A stretch of DNA of 64,000 bases from GCA-2684655 sp045105235 (GTDB lineage Bacteria > Planctomycetota > UBA1135 > UBA2386): NCBI GenBank assembly GCA_045105235.1, contig JBGCDH010000018.1, positions 1 to 64,000 of the forward strand, written 5' to 3'. This document shows positions 36,627 through 44,615 of the stretch, one piece after another. The position numbers and the translations under genes are program-made. A model generated the notes under the pieces. The model had not been told where the DNA came from, did no database searches, and was given only the letters and a program-made list of their open reading frames with translations. Within the stretch, counting starts at the first letter, position 1; every line of letters starts with the position of its first letter.

Positions 36627-37643
36627 ATGGCGACCTCACGCGTGGTCCTTCGACCGACCGGCCTCGGCGCCAGAGGGATGCTTCTGTTCGCCGTGCTCGA
36701 ACTCGCCTTCCTCGCGACGAGCTACAACAACCTGTTTTTCCTGATGCTCGCGTTCTCGATCGCACTCGGCGCGCTCGGCGCGCTGTGGGCATGGCGCAAC
36801 GTGCACGGCATCGAAGTCGCACGACTTGAGCTGCGTGCAGCCGCCGTTGGCCAGCGCCGCGAAGCCTACGTGCAGCTGCGGACCAAGCGCCGCTCCGCAG
36901 GACTTCGCCCGCGCCCTCGCTTTGGCATTGCCGCACAGCTCGACACCGGCCAGGGCTACGTCGAGGCGGCCTGGTTTGCCCTCCTCGAGGGACAGGCCGA
37001 ATGCCGCGGAGAACTGCCGCCACAAGAACGCGGGGTGTGCGACCTGAAACGCATACGCATCGCAACGGACTATCCGTTTGGCCTGATCCGCGCCCGCATC
37101 GACGTCGCCTGTGACGCCGAGTGCATCACGTATCCCGATCCGCAAATCGCGCAGCTTGCACACGGCACCCCGCGCCCGCTCGAGCAAAACTCCGGCAACT
37201 CGCCCGGTGGCGCCGGACGCAGCACCACGCTCGCCGGACTGCGCGCATACCGCACGGGCGACAGCATCGGCGACATCCACTGGCGCGCCACCGCGCGACG
37301 CGGACGCCCCATCATCAAAGAACGCGAAGCGGAGCAGGACCAAGAGGTCCCAGTCGTCGTGGACCGACGGTGCAGCAGCGAAGAGCTAGAGACCGCTCTC
37401 TCGGCCGCCACGGCCCAGGTCTTGGCAGCGCGCGATCGCGGCCGCATCCGCCTGGTCAGCCAAGGCTGCGAGCTTCTGGTCGACGCCGAACGAGGCGGCG
37501 CGCCCGAAGCACTCCGCTGGCTTGCCGCGGCTCGGGTCTTGCCCACGTCTGATCCCTCGCCGCAATCGTCGACCGCCGCGCCGACGCACCGCTACGAGGC
37601 CGCAGCGACCCCATCGCGCCTGACCGTGGAGTCCAAGGCGTGA
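36627..37643 (+). CDS. DUF58 protein
   Basis: The ATG at 36627 gives 338 residues; an earlier in-frame extension overlaps the MoxR gene and is unlikely. Two close transmembrane helices (FAVLELAFLATSYNNLFFLMLAFSI, split by a short loop) are followed by a soluble domain. It contains the hallmark segment LAGLRAYRTGDSIGDIHWRATARRG, which matches the DUF58 motif LREYxxGDxxRxIHWxxSAR, and the VPVVVDRR strand. DUF58 proteins partner MoxR ATPases and may present substrates at the membrane. It starts 10 bases after the MoxR stop and ends overlapping the transglutaminase start (GTGA). Confidence 0.87.
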   Translation: MATSRVVLRPTGLGARGMLLFAVLELAFLATSYNNLFFLMLAFSIALGALGALWAWRNVHGIEVARLELRAAAVGQRREAYVQLRTKRRSAGLRPRPRFGIAAQLDTGQGYVEAAWFALLEGQAECRGELPPQERGVCDLKRIRIATDYPFGLIRARIDVACDAECITYPDPQIAQLAHGTPRPLEQNSGNSPGGAGRSTTLAGLRAYRTGDSIGDIHWRATARRGRPIIKEREAEQDQEVPVVVDRRCSSEELETALSAATAQVLAARDRGRIRLVSQGCELLVDAERGGAPEALRWLAAARVLPTSDPSPQSSTAAPTHRYEAAATPSRLTVESKA

Positions 37644-39577
37644 ACGACCGCCTCCACCCGCTGCTCGTCGCCCTTGCCCTTATCGACCTCGCGTTTGTGC
37701 AGGCGACCGACGCGGTCGCCAGCGCCAGCCTCGCGCCGCTCTGGGTCTTCACGCTCGCCTCGATCCGCCTACGGCGACTGCAGCGTTTTCGCAGCTACCG
37801 GATCATCTGGAACGGCGCCGTGCTGATCGTCTTCTCCCTGCTTGTGCACCACGCGACCACAACGGGTCTACTGCACATGCTCGAAGACGGCTTGATCCTC
37901 TCCGTGCTCTGCCAGGTGCACCTGATCAACAACATCGGCGACAAGCAGCGGCCGGACCTGACGTTCTTCAACTCCTTCTTGATCGCGTTCGTCACGAGCT
38001 TCTTCGCCTCCAACGCGCTCTGGTCGATCCTGTTTGTCGCGCACGCGTTCGTATTCGTCCCCGCCCTGCAGGTCTACGCGCTGACGGCGCGCGACCAAGC
38101 TGTCGACAGCCGCATCTGGCGCGCCACGCTGCGCGACAGCCTGCCGCGCACGCTGGCCATTGCTTTCGCTACGGCACTCGCATTCGCTTTCTGGCCGCGT
38201 GACTTCGAACGCAAGGGCTGGCTCGCGTCGCAGATGGCGTTTGGGCAACAGCTGCAGGTCGGCTTGTCCCAGCGTATCGAGCTCGAGCAAAACGCACCGA
38301 CCCGCCTCAGCAATGCAATCGTGATGCGGATCGAGCCCCAGGGTTCACAGCTCAGCTCGGTCCCGACGCACTGGCGGTCGTCGGTCTTTTCTCGTTTTGA
38401 CGGCAGCACGTGGCTGCCGCAGCAAGCCGCCGACCTAGGCTCGCGTTTTGCCAGTGACAGCCAGTGGCAGCGCCAAGCCGACGGCACATGGCGCCGGGCC
38501 GCGCGTGGAGCACCTCACACCACTCTTCAGGTGCAGCAGTTCGACGCGAGCAGCGGCACCATGCTGCTGCCGATGCAGGCCGTGAACATGCGCCCCAAAG
38601 AGCTCGGCGGCCGACTGCTCAACCCAAAGTCCTACGCCGGTTTTCACACGGTGCTGCTCGACGCCGAAACGGCAACCGCCCTGCGCTACGAAGTCGACCT
38701 CGCGCAGCCAAAGCCCACGCATGCGTTGACGCCAGCCGCGGTCACGCACTTCGCCTCGCTGCCTGAGCAGAGCATGCCGCAGCTGGCTCGCGACATGAGC
38801 GCGCGCTTTCGCGCCCAGTATCCCAAGGACGTCGACGCTCTCACCTATGCGCACGCATTGACCGCGTGGCTACAGAGCAACCGTCGCTACCAGCTTCCGG
38901 GCCAGCCCGGCTTTGCGCGCAATCTCGGCGAGTTCTTGCTGGGGTCCGCCGCCGGCCACTGCGAGTATTTCGCAACGACTCTCGCGCTGCTGCTTCGCTG
39001 TGAAGGCATCCCCTGCCGGCTCGTCGGTGGCTATCTCGTGCAGGAACCGAGCGAAGACGGCCTCGCCATGATCGCCCGCGAACGCAACGCCCACGCGTGG
39101 GTCGAGATGCTGAGTTCGGACGGCACGTGGCACACGTTTGACGCGACGCCTTCTGCCGAGCTAGATAGCCAGACTTCGGGCGCGTCGTGGTGGGATTCGG
39201 TCAACGGCTCGCTGCAGACGCTATGGGCCAAGATCTCCGGTTTCGACGGCAAGGGGCGAAGCGAACTGCTGCAGTCGCTGGCGACCTTGCCGATACGCCG
39301 GCCGCTAGGAACTGCCGCCGCGGCTCTGACGATCGCCCTTGCGGTTTGCTGGCGGCGGCAGCGGCGGCGCCGCACCATGCGAGGACAAAGCGAGTCCAGC
39401 ATCGTCCGCCTGCAGCGCGCGCTGCAACGACTTCAGCTTGAGCTGCGACCCGGCGAGACGCCGCGCGAGATCCTGCGTCGGCTGCCCGCAGAAACCGAGC
39501 CGAGCCTCGCCGCGGAATTGCGCGAAGCAGCAGCGGCGCACGAACGCCAGCGCTACCGGCCCAACAGCACCTACTGA
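37640..39577 (+). CDS. TgpA-like membrane transglutaminase/protease
   Basis: The 645-residue protein has six or so N-terminal transmembrane helices (residues 10-195), then a periplasmic transglutaminase-like domain, then a final transmembrane segment (TAAAALTIALAVCW). The catalytic triad is visible: Cys in AGHCEYFATTLALLLR, His in ERNAHAWVEM and Asp in TFDATPS. It matches the TgpA/DUF3488 family, which is membrane-bound and found with MoxR and DUF58. The start GTG overlaps the DUF58 stop, giving translational coupling. Its 3' end overlaps the convergent hydratase gene by 7 bases. Confidence 0.87.
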   Translation: MNDRLHPLLVALALIDLAFVQATDAVASASLAPLWVFTLASIRLRRLQRFRSYRIIWNGAVLIVFSLLVHHATTTGLLHMLEDGLILSVLCQVHLINNIGDKQRPDLTFFNSFLIAFVTSFFASNALWSILFVAHAFVFVPALQVYALTARDQAVDSRIWRATLRDSLPRTLAIAFATALAFAFWPRDFERKGWLASQMAFGQQLQVGLSQRIELEQNAPTRLSNAIVMRIEPQGSQLSSVPTHWRSSVFSRFDGSTWLPQQAADLGSRFASDSQWQRQADGTWRRAARGAPHTTLQVQQFDASSGTMLLPMQAVNMRPKELGGRLLNPKSYAGFHTVLLDAETATALRYEVDLAQPKPTHALTPAAVTHFASLPEQSMPQLARDMSARFRAQYPKDVDALTYAHALTAWLQSNRRYQLPGQPGFARNLGEFLLGSAAGHCEYFATTLALLLRCEGIPCRLVGGYLVQEPSEDGLAMIARERNAHAWVEMLSSDGTWHTFDATPSAELDSQTSGASWWDSVNGSLQTLWAKISGFDGKGRSELLQSLATLPIRRPLGTAAAALTIALAVCWRRQRRRRTMRGQSESSIVRLQRALQRLQLELRPGETPREILRRLPAETEPSLAAELREAAAAHERQRYRPNSTY

Positions 39578-40359
39578 CCCATCCAGTTCGGCTTGCGCTT
39601 GTCGAGAAAGGCCGTGAAGCCCTCCTTGGCTTCATCCGTCGCGCGCAGATCCGCAATCCACTTCGACGTCACCGGGATCGCATCTTCCAGCGCAAGGTGG
39701 GAAACCGCGCGGATCAACTCCTTGGCGCTCGCCACCGCGGCCGGCCCCGCCGACAGCAGTTCACGCACGGCAGCATCGACCGCGCCGTCGAGATCGGCCG
39801 TGGGCACCGCACGGTGCACGAGGCCAATCCGCTCGGCCTCGCGTCCATCGAAGCGTTCGCCAGTCAAGAAGTAGGTGCGAGCGCGACCCGCACCAATCTT
39901 CTGCAGAACAAACGGTGAGATCACGGCAGGCACAATGCCGAGCTTGACCTCCGTCAGGCCGAACATGCAGTCCTCGGTGCAGATCGCCAAGTCCACCGCG
40001 GCGGTCAAGCCAGAACCACCGCCCAGCGCATGGCCGTGGATGCGGCCCACGACCGGCTTCTTGCAGCGCGCAATGCGCAAGAACATGCGGGCCATGTGAT
40101 CCGCGCTGCTCGCGTTGTCGGCATGCGGCAAGCTCGCCTGCTCCTTCATCCAGCCGAGATCCGCACCGGCAGAGAAGCTCTTGCCGTTGCCGCTCAGCAC
40201 TACGACGCGCGTGTCCTCCGCAGCATCCACTTCGTCAAAGGCGCGGGTCAGTTCGTCGACGACGACGCCGTTGAAGGCGTTGCGCACATCGGGACGATTG
40301 AGGCGAAGGTGGCGCACGGCGCCAGCCTGGACGATCTCGAGAGTCTGGTAGTCGCTCAT
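39571..40359 (-). CDS. Enoyl-CoA hydratase/isomerase family (methylglutaconyl-CoA hydratase-like)
   Basis: The 262-residue crotonase-fold enzyme has the oxyanion-hole segments SAGADLGWMKEQA and GRIHGHALGGGSGLTAAVDLAI. The catalytic Glu positions are in GLTEVKLGIVPAVISPFV. The AGADLGWM pattern resembles methylglutaconyl-CoA hydratases (LiuC) of leucine breakdown. A methylcrotonoyl-CoA carboxylase subunit 4 kb away supports that role without proving it. The ATG at 40359 is chosen over one 24 bases upstream. The gene lies tail to tail with the transglutaminase gene with a 7-base overlap. Confidence 0.85.
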   Translation of the reverse strand: MSDYQTLEIVQAGAVRHLRLNRPDVRNAFNGVVVDELTRAFDEVDAAEDTRVVVLSGNGKSFSAGADLGWMKEQASLPHADNASSADHMARMFLRIARCKKPVVGRIHGHALGGGSGLTAAVDLAICTEDCMFGLTEVKLGIVPAVISPFVLQKIGAGRARTYFLTGERFDGREAERIGLVHRAVPTADLDGAVDAAVRELLSAGPAAVASAKELIRAVSHLALEDAIPVTSKWIADLRATDEAKEGFTAFLDKRKPNWMGQ

Positions 40360-40472
40360 GCAGCGACCAGAGTGTCGCCCCACAAGCTTCGAATCCAGGA
40401 TGAGCGCTCCTGGAACGAGCTCTTCGCGGCCTTGCGCTGGATTCGCGGGCCTTCACGTGGCAGAACGAGACC

Positions 40473-41333
40473 ATGTCCATGGCGATGCGCGTGGTGCTCG
40501 CCGGCGTGCTGTTCGCAACGGGCGGCGCCCTGATCAAGAGCTGCGAAATGCCGTCGCTGCAGCGGGCCGGCGTGCGGGCGCTGTTCGCGGCTTGCACGCT
40601 CTTCGCCCTTCTACCCGAAGCCCGGCAGCGTCCCAGCCGCGCCGTATGGCTGCTGATCCCAGCCTACTTTGTCGCCACGTGCTTCTTCGTCATGGCCAAC
40701 GCGTTGACGACCGCCGCCAGCACCATCTTTCTGCAGTCGACCGCCCCGCTATGGGTGCTGCTGCTATCACCGGCCCTGCTTGGAGAACGACCACGGCCGC
40801 GCGACCTCGCCATGCTCGTCGGCATTGCCAGCGGCATGGCGCTGTGCTTTTCTGCGCCAAACGAAACCCAGGCCACCGCCCCCAATCCGGCCCTCGGCAA
40901 CCTGCTGGCGCTGCTCGCGGGCGTTGGTTTCGCCGTGCTGCTGGTCGGCATGCGCCGCCTCGCCATGCGCTCGCCGGGCGACAGCGCCGCTGTCGCAGCC
41001 TGGGGCAGCGTCGCGACCTGTCCGCTTTCGTTCGCCCTGATGCCTTTGATCGGCCAGACCCCAAGCGTCGGCACGGCCAGTGACTGGCTCGTGCTGCTCG
41101 TGCTCGGCGTCTTCCAGGTGGGCCTGGCCTATGCGATCTTCGTGCGCGCTTTGCCACACGTGCCCGCTGTGCAGGCGTCGCTGCTGCTGATGATCGAGCC
41201 GGCGATCAACCCGCTCTTTGCACTGGCAGCCCACGGCGAAACGCCGCACTGGCTAACGCTCGCAGGCGGCGTGCTCATCGTGGGCTCGGTCGCAGCGGGC
41301 AGCGTTTTGCGCAGCCCGCCGCGCCACAGCTAG
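40473..41333 (+). CDS. EamA/DMT-family membrane transporter
   Basis: This 286-residue protein has about ten transmembrane helices in two EamA repeats. The first repeat includes FLQSTAPLWVLLLSPALLGERP, with the family's P-x-W and GE motifs. The second includes FQVGLAYAIFVRALPHVPAVQASLLLMIEPAINPLFA with the E-P motif. It differs in sequence from the EamA protein at 13250-14116, so the two are not recent copies. Substrate unknown. Its TAG stop overlaps the stop of the convergent selenoprotein-like gene within the four bases CTAG (41330-41333). Confidence 0.87.
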   Translation: MSMAMRVVLAGVLFATGGALIKSCEMPSLQRAGVRALFAACTLFALLPEARQRPSRAVWLLIPAYFVATCFFVMANALTTAASTIFLQSTAPLWVLLLSPALLGERPRPRDLAMLVGIASGMALCFSAPNETQATAPNPALGNLLALLAGVGFAVLLVGMRRLAMRSPGDSAAVAAWGSVATCPLSFALMPLIGQTPSVGTASDWLVLLVLGVFQVGLAYAIFVRALPHVPAVQASLLLMIEPAINPLFALAAHGETPHWLTLAGGVLIVGSVAAGSVLRSPPRHS

Positions 41334-42448
41334 CCGCGCACGACCCATTTTTCCGTCTTGCTGCGGCGGCGCGCCTTCTTGCGCTTCTTCGCGGCGGCCT
41401 TGGCGCGCTTCTTTTGGTTGGACTCGGCGCGCGCAAACCGGCGGCCTTTGCCACGGTTGTTGTCATAGAAGGGCCGTCCGTAGTCGACAAAGCTCTCAAT
41501 GTCGAAGTCTTCGAACTTCTGGAAGCGCCGGCTCACCATGCGATTGTGCAGCACGGTAACGAGCGGCCGCATCGAGCGCTTGCCTTCGCTATCGGTCGCG
41601 ACGGTATCGCGGATTTCGCGCTGGGCGCGCTGCATCTCGTACGACTGGTCGAAGCTTTGCCAGTAGCCGCGCTTGTCCATCTCCGGCCCATGCCGCCGAA
41701 GGTGCGTGCCATGCAGCAGCTCATACATCTCACCTTTGCGATCGGCGGACATGCTCTGGGTGCGATAGAGGCGATCGACTTCAAGCGCCAGCTGCAGCTC
41801 CTTGATCAGGTCCTCGGCGTGCCAAAAGCCCGGCATGCAGTGCAGCACCGTGGTGTCCGCAGCAAGCACGAAGAACTGCACGTTGCGGCCACCGGCACCA
41901 TTGGTCGTGCCAACCGCATCCTGCGTGCACTTGTAGCCGTGGGAAACACCGACGTGCTTCTCCTTCTCGATGTTCTTGTAGGCCAACACAAAGTGGTCTT
42001 GCAGGAACGCACGCACGTCTTCATTTGGCAGGGTCACGCCCCGCAGGCTTTGAAGTGCGCTTCAAGCAAAGCCGTCGATATCGCCAAGAGCCTGCAGGTA
42101 GAGGATCGGCCGCTGACGCTGCTCCGACTCTTGGCTGGCCTTCTTGAGATCTTTGAGCCAGGGCATGCCCTTGACCTTGGCGACCGCCCGCTTGAGGGCG
42201 ACCCCCTGTGCTTTGACCCCATTGGTCGCCGCGGGCCGCTCGATGCGATTGGGGCCGCCTTGCTGCATGCAGCCGCCCGAACGCTCTTGATTCCGCTGCC
42301 CCTGCGTAACCAGGGGCGTGACGGGCTGGGCGGCAGTTGGCCGAGGTGCGAGCCTGGGGGCGGCAGGGGCTCGCTGCATCGGGCGTTGCGCAGAAAGGGC
42401 CGTCGCAAAAAGTGCGACGGTCGCGAAGGCAATCAGTGGCTTCGACAT
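41330..42448 (-). CDS. Probable secreted thioredoxin-like selenoprotein (in-frame TGA)
   Basis: Two open frames on the minus strand are in the same phase, separated only by the TGA at 42062-42064; read through they give 372 residues with selenocysteine at 129. A strong Shine-Dalgarno AAGGAG sits 11 bases before the ATG at 42448. A signal peptide ends ALSAQ|RP. After a Pro/Arg/Gln-rich linker comes a thioredoxin-like stretch. PWLKDLKKASQESEQ and RPILYLQALGD are helix 1 and strand 1, then GFA-U-SAL, then EDVRAFLQDHFVLAYKNIE and NVQFFVLAADTTVLHCMPGF. The TGA lies where such proteins have CxxC. The C-terminus is Lys/Arg-rich. A 17-nt hairpin follows the TGA (42028-42044). The alternative is a nonsense-broken gene or two proteins. 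Confidence 0.75.
42028..42044 (-). promoter_or_regulatory. SECIS-like hairpin downstream of in-frame TGA
   Basis: Starting 17 nt after the TGA, the mRNA sequence GCGGGG-CGUGA-CCCUGC forms six pairs (one G-U) with a five-base loop. The loop starts 23 nt after the TGA and has G at its second position. Bacterial SECIS elements are described as a short stem whose loop lies about 16-37 nt after the UGA with a G among its first two bases. A longer outer pairing, GCGCAC-UUCA with UGAA-GAC-GUGCGU, is also possible. Confidence 0.65.
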
Positions 42449-42639
42449 GGTGAGGGTTCTCCTTGCTTGGAACCGCCGCAAAGGGCAGGCGACGCCACTT
42501 GGACCGCGGACGCGGCCTCGCGTCAGCCGGCGCCTCCAACTTCTCCCCCCCCAGCGTCGTGCATCTCGAAGACGGGGCCCGATCCGGGATGCGAGGGCGT
42601 TCGTCGCGCCCGCAGAAGGCCCCGGATATCAGATGCACA

Positions 42640-43107
42640 CTAGATCCAGCGCCGGACTCGCCCGCAGTAGTCGTCGTAAGCGGCCCCAAGCTCATGACGT
42701 AGAAACGCCTCTTCCCGACGGACGAAGCGCTGTCGCAGAATCCACCAAAGCAGCGGTGGCACAATCAGCGGCGAGATCGATCCGAGCCGAAGCGCCAACC
42801 CAAAGGACAGCACGACGAGCGCCAGATACATCGGGTTGCGCGACCAGGTGAACGGCCAGGCGACCACCAGTTCACGCACTTCTCCAAACGGCTTGATCGA
42901 AGTTCCCGCGCTGCGGAACCGCGACAAGCTGGCGAACGCGACCGGCAGCGTCGCGATCATTGGCACAAACCCCAGCCAACGCCAGCCGACCGGCACTGCA
43001 GAACCGAGCGGCAGCCAGGTGTGCAGCGACCACATCGCAGCGACCCCGCCGAGAAACCACATCGGCGGAAGCTCGCGGGGCAAGCGCTCAAGTTCGGCAG
43101 TGGCCAT
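42640..43107 (-). CDS. Membrane methyltransferase of the ICMT/PEMT family
   Basis: The 155-residue protein has four hydrophobic segments and the conserved end of isoprenylcysteine carboxyl methyltransferase-like proteins. VAWPFTWSRNPMYLALVVL corresponds to the family GPFRYxRNPxYxG motif. RQRFVRREEAFLRHELGAAYDDY followed by VRRW matches the C-terminal E-E-x-x-L and Y-x-x-Y cofactor-binding part. Such enzymes use S-adenosylmethionine to methylate lipids or lipid-linked thiols in the membrane; the substrate here is unknown. It lies 10 bases downstream of the next gene on the same strand and is probably in the same operon. Confidence 0.85.
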   Translation of the reverse strand: MATAELERLPRELPPMWFLGGVAAMWSLHTWLPLGSAVPVGWRWLGFVPMIATLPVAFASLSRFRSAGTSIKPFGEVRELVVAWPFTWSRNPMYLALVVLSFGLALRLGSISPLIVPPLLWWILRQRFVRREEAFLRHELGAAYDDYCGRVRRWI

Positions 43108-43117
43108 GCGCTAGATG

Positions 43118-43855
43118 CTACGGCCAGGCCTCGACGTGATCCCGCATCTGCACGGCTGCTTCGCCGGATGCGCGCGACAGCATGTCGAGCAGGAGCACCC
43201 GCCACAGGCTTCGCCGCTGATCAAAGAAGGTCAGCCGATACAGCCAGAGCTTGGAATCTGAGCCCATGTCGCGCTCGAACAGCTCTTGCTCAAGCGACAG
43301 CACGTATTCGATCGCAGCTGCCGGCGGCTTCTCGGTGAGCACCAGCAGCCCAAGGGCGCAAAAGAGGCCGTCCGGCTCGTCGTATTGGTTGTCGTGGTAG
43401 CGAACCGAACCGTCCGCGAGCATCCAACGCGCGTAGTGCTGCGCCTCAGCCCCCAGCTTGTCCACCGCAACGAGCAGCGCTGCGACTGTATCGCCGATGG
43501 AGTTGACGTAGTCCTCGAGCCCACACCCGGGGGCCGCCGCGTGGATCAGTATGGTCGTTGCGAGCGCCACGCATCGGTATGCGACGCCCTCTTGCCGCCC
43601 CGTCTCCGAGACACTCCACTGCGTCAGAGAGCAGCACTCTTGCAGCCAGGAATCGCCTACATCGATAAGCTGCGGCACAACCCGCTCGCTGGCGATGCGC
43701 TGCAGCGCGCGCATGTTGTCGGCCTCGTTGAAGCCTGCATCGGCGCCCGCCAGCTCGGCCAGCTCTTTGTCGCTCACCACGTCGAGCAGCCAATGCAGCA
43801 TCGCGTCGCGATCTGCGCGCACCGCGAAGTGCGCCAAGAACGCATCGGGCGTCAT
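43118..43855 (-). CDS. Hypothetical protein, mostly helical
   Basis: This protein of about 245 residues is not recognised. It is soluble, largely alpha-helical and acidic, with features such as WLLDVVSDKELAELAGADAG, a Cys pair in QECCSLTQW, HAAAPGCGLEDYVNSIGD and a WLYRLTFFDQRRSLWRVLLLDML segment near the C-terminus. There is no signal peptide. I chose the ATG at 43855. A TTG at 43873 would overlap the upstream stop in a TTGA and is equally possible. It is in an operon with the small membrane protein and the DUF4262 gene. Confidence 0.65.
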   Translation of the reverse strand: MTPDAFLAHFAVRADRDAMLHWLLDVVSDKELAELAGADAGFNEADNMRALQRIASERVVPQLIDVGDSWLQECCSLTQWSVSETGRQEGVAYRCVALATTILIHAAAPGCGLEDYVNSIGDTVAALLVAVDKLGAEAQHYARWMLADGSVRYHDNQYDEPDGLFCALGLLVLTEKPPAAAIEYVLSLEQELFERDMGSDSKLWLYRLTFFDQRRSLWRVLLLDMLSRASGEAAVQMRDHVEAWP

Positions 43856-43869
43856 GCGTCCAGGAGCGC

Positions 43870-44085
43870 TCAATCGATCGGCTCACGCACCTTCTTGATG
43901 AAAGCGAAGATGCCGTAGACGACCGCCCCAACCAGCAGCAGCGGAATCAGGAAGCGCCCCGCGCCGCGCAGCCACAGCAGCAACAGAAAGACCAGAGCGA
44001 AGAAGCCGAGGAAGTAGGCACTCCCGATGCGCGCGTGCTGAACCCCGCGCTTCGGCTGGCGGCCCGACTTCCCATCGGAGGTCAC
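43870..44085 (-). CDS. Small two-helix membrane protein
   Basis: The 71-residue protein has a short polar N-terminus and two adjoining transmembrane helices (SAYFLGFFALVFLLLLWL and FLIPLLLVGAVVYGIFAFI), ending in a basic IKKVREPID tail. The GTG start at 44085 overlaps the stop of the DUF4262 gene in a GTGA, which fixes the start; a longer frame to 44190 runs inside that gene. The family is unknown. Tight coupling suggests it works with its neighbours. Confidence 0.72.
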   Translation of the reverse strand: MTSDGKSGRQPKRGVQHARIGSAYFLGFFALVFLLLLWLRGAGRFLIPLLLVGAVVYGIFAFIKKVREPID

Positions 44086-44558
44086 GACGGAACGTTCCCG
44101 AGCACGGGCTGAACCTTGCGGAAGCCCTCGCGGACGCCTTCCTGCCACGGCCAGCGACGGTTCTTGTCGGGCCAGACCAGCTGCACGCACGGCACCGGCT
44201 TGTCTTCGTACGCCCAGGTCATGCCGTGACAGTGCTCGACGACCTGCTCGGGCGGAACCGCCACGAAGCGCACGGAGTAGCCGACGAGCAAGTCGTCGTG
44301 CTTTTCGCCGTCGGCAAAGCGGCGATCCTCAGCGCACTCGTCGGCGATCGCGTTGAGGAGATCGTGCGCGCCGTCGGGCTCCAGCCCGAATACGACGACC
44401 TCCGGCTGCTCATACTTCTCCCAAAGCCCGACCGTAAAGGCCATGCCTGCACCTCGGCCCGAAGCCGGCGCCACATAGGTAATGTGCACGCCGTGCTCGG
44501 CCACGGTCTCGAGCAGGTGCTTGTGGTATTCAGACAGGTCGTCGGTCGGCTTGCGCAT
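44082..44558 (-). CDS. DUF4262 protein
   Basis: The 158-residue protein matches the DUF4262 pattern: an N-terminal HKHLLETVAEHGVHITYV strand-helix, MAFTVGLWEKYEQPEVVVFGL, a helix with AHDLLNAIADEC, YSVRFVAVP, and the closing PCVQLVWPDKNRRWPWQEG. The function of this family is not established. It is the first gene of a leftward run of four overlapping or closely spaced genes ending at the methyltransferase. No signal peptide. Confidence 0.82.
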   Translation of the reverse strand: MRKPTDDLSEYHKHLLETVAEHGVHITYVAPASGRGAGMAFTVGLWEKYEQPEVVVFGLEPDGAHDLLNAIADECAEDRRFADGEKHDDLLVGYSVRFVAVPPEQVVEHCHGMTWAYEDKPVPCVQLVWPDKNRRWPWQEGVREGFRKVQPVLGNVPS

Positions 44559-44615
44559 GGGCGTCCGCAGGCTACTGGCTCGCGGCCGCGGCTGCCACGC
44601 AGATACCGGCGCCGC

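Noticed and set aside
41330..42037. A separate gene starting with GTG just after the TGA
   Set aside because: It is in the same phase as the upstream frame, has no ribosome site of its own, and completes a fold begun upstream; read-through as selenocysteine explains it better.
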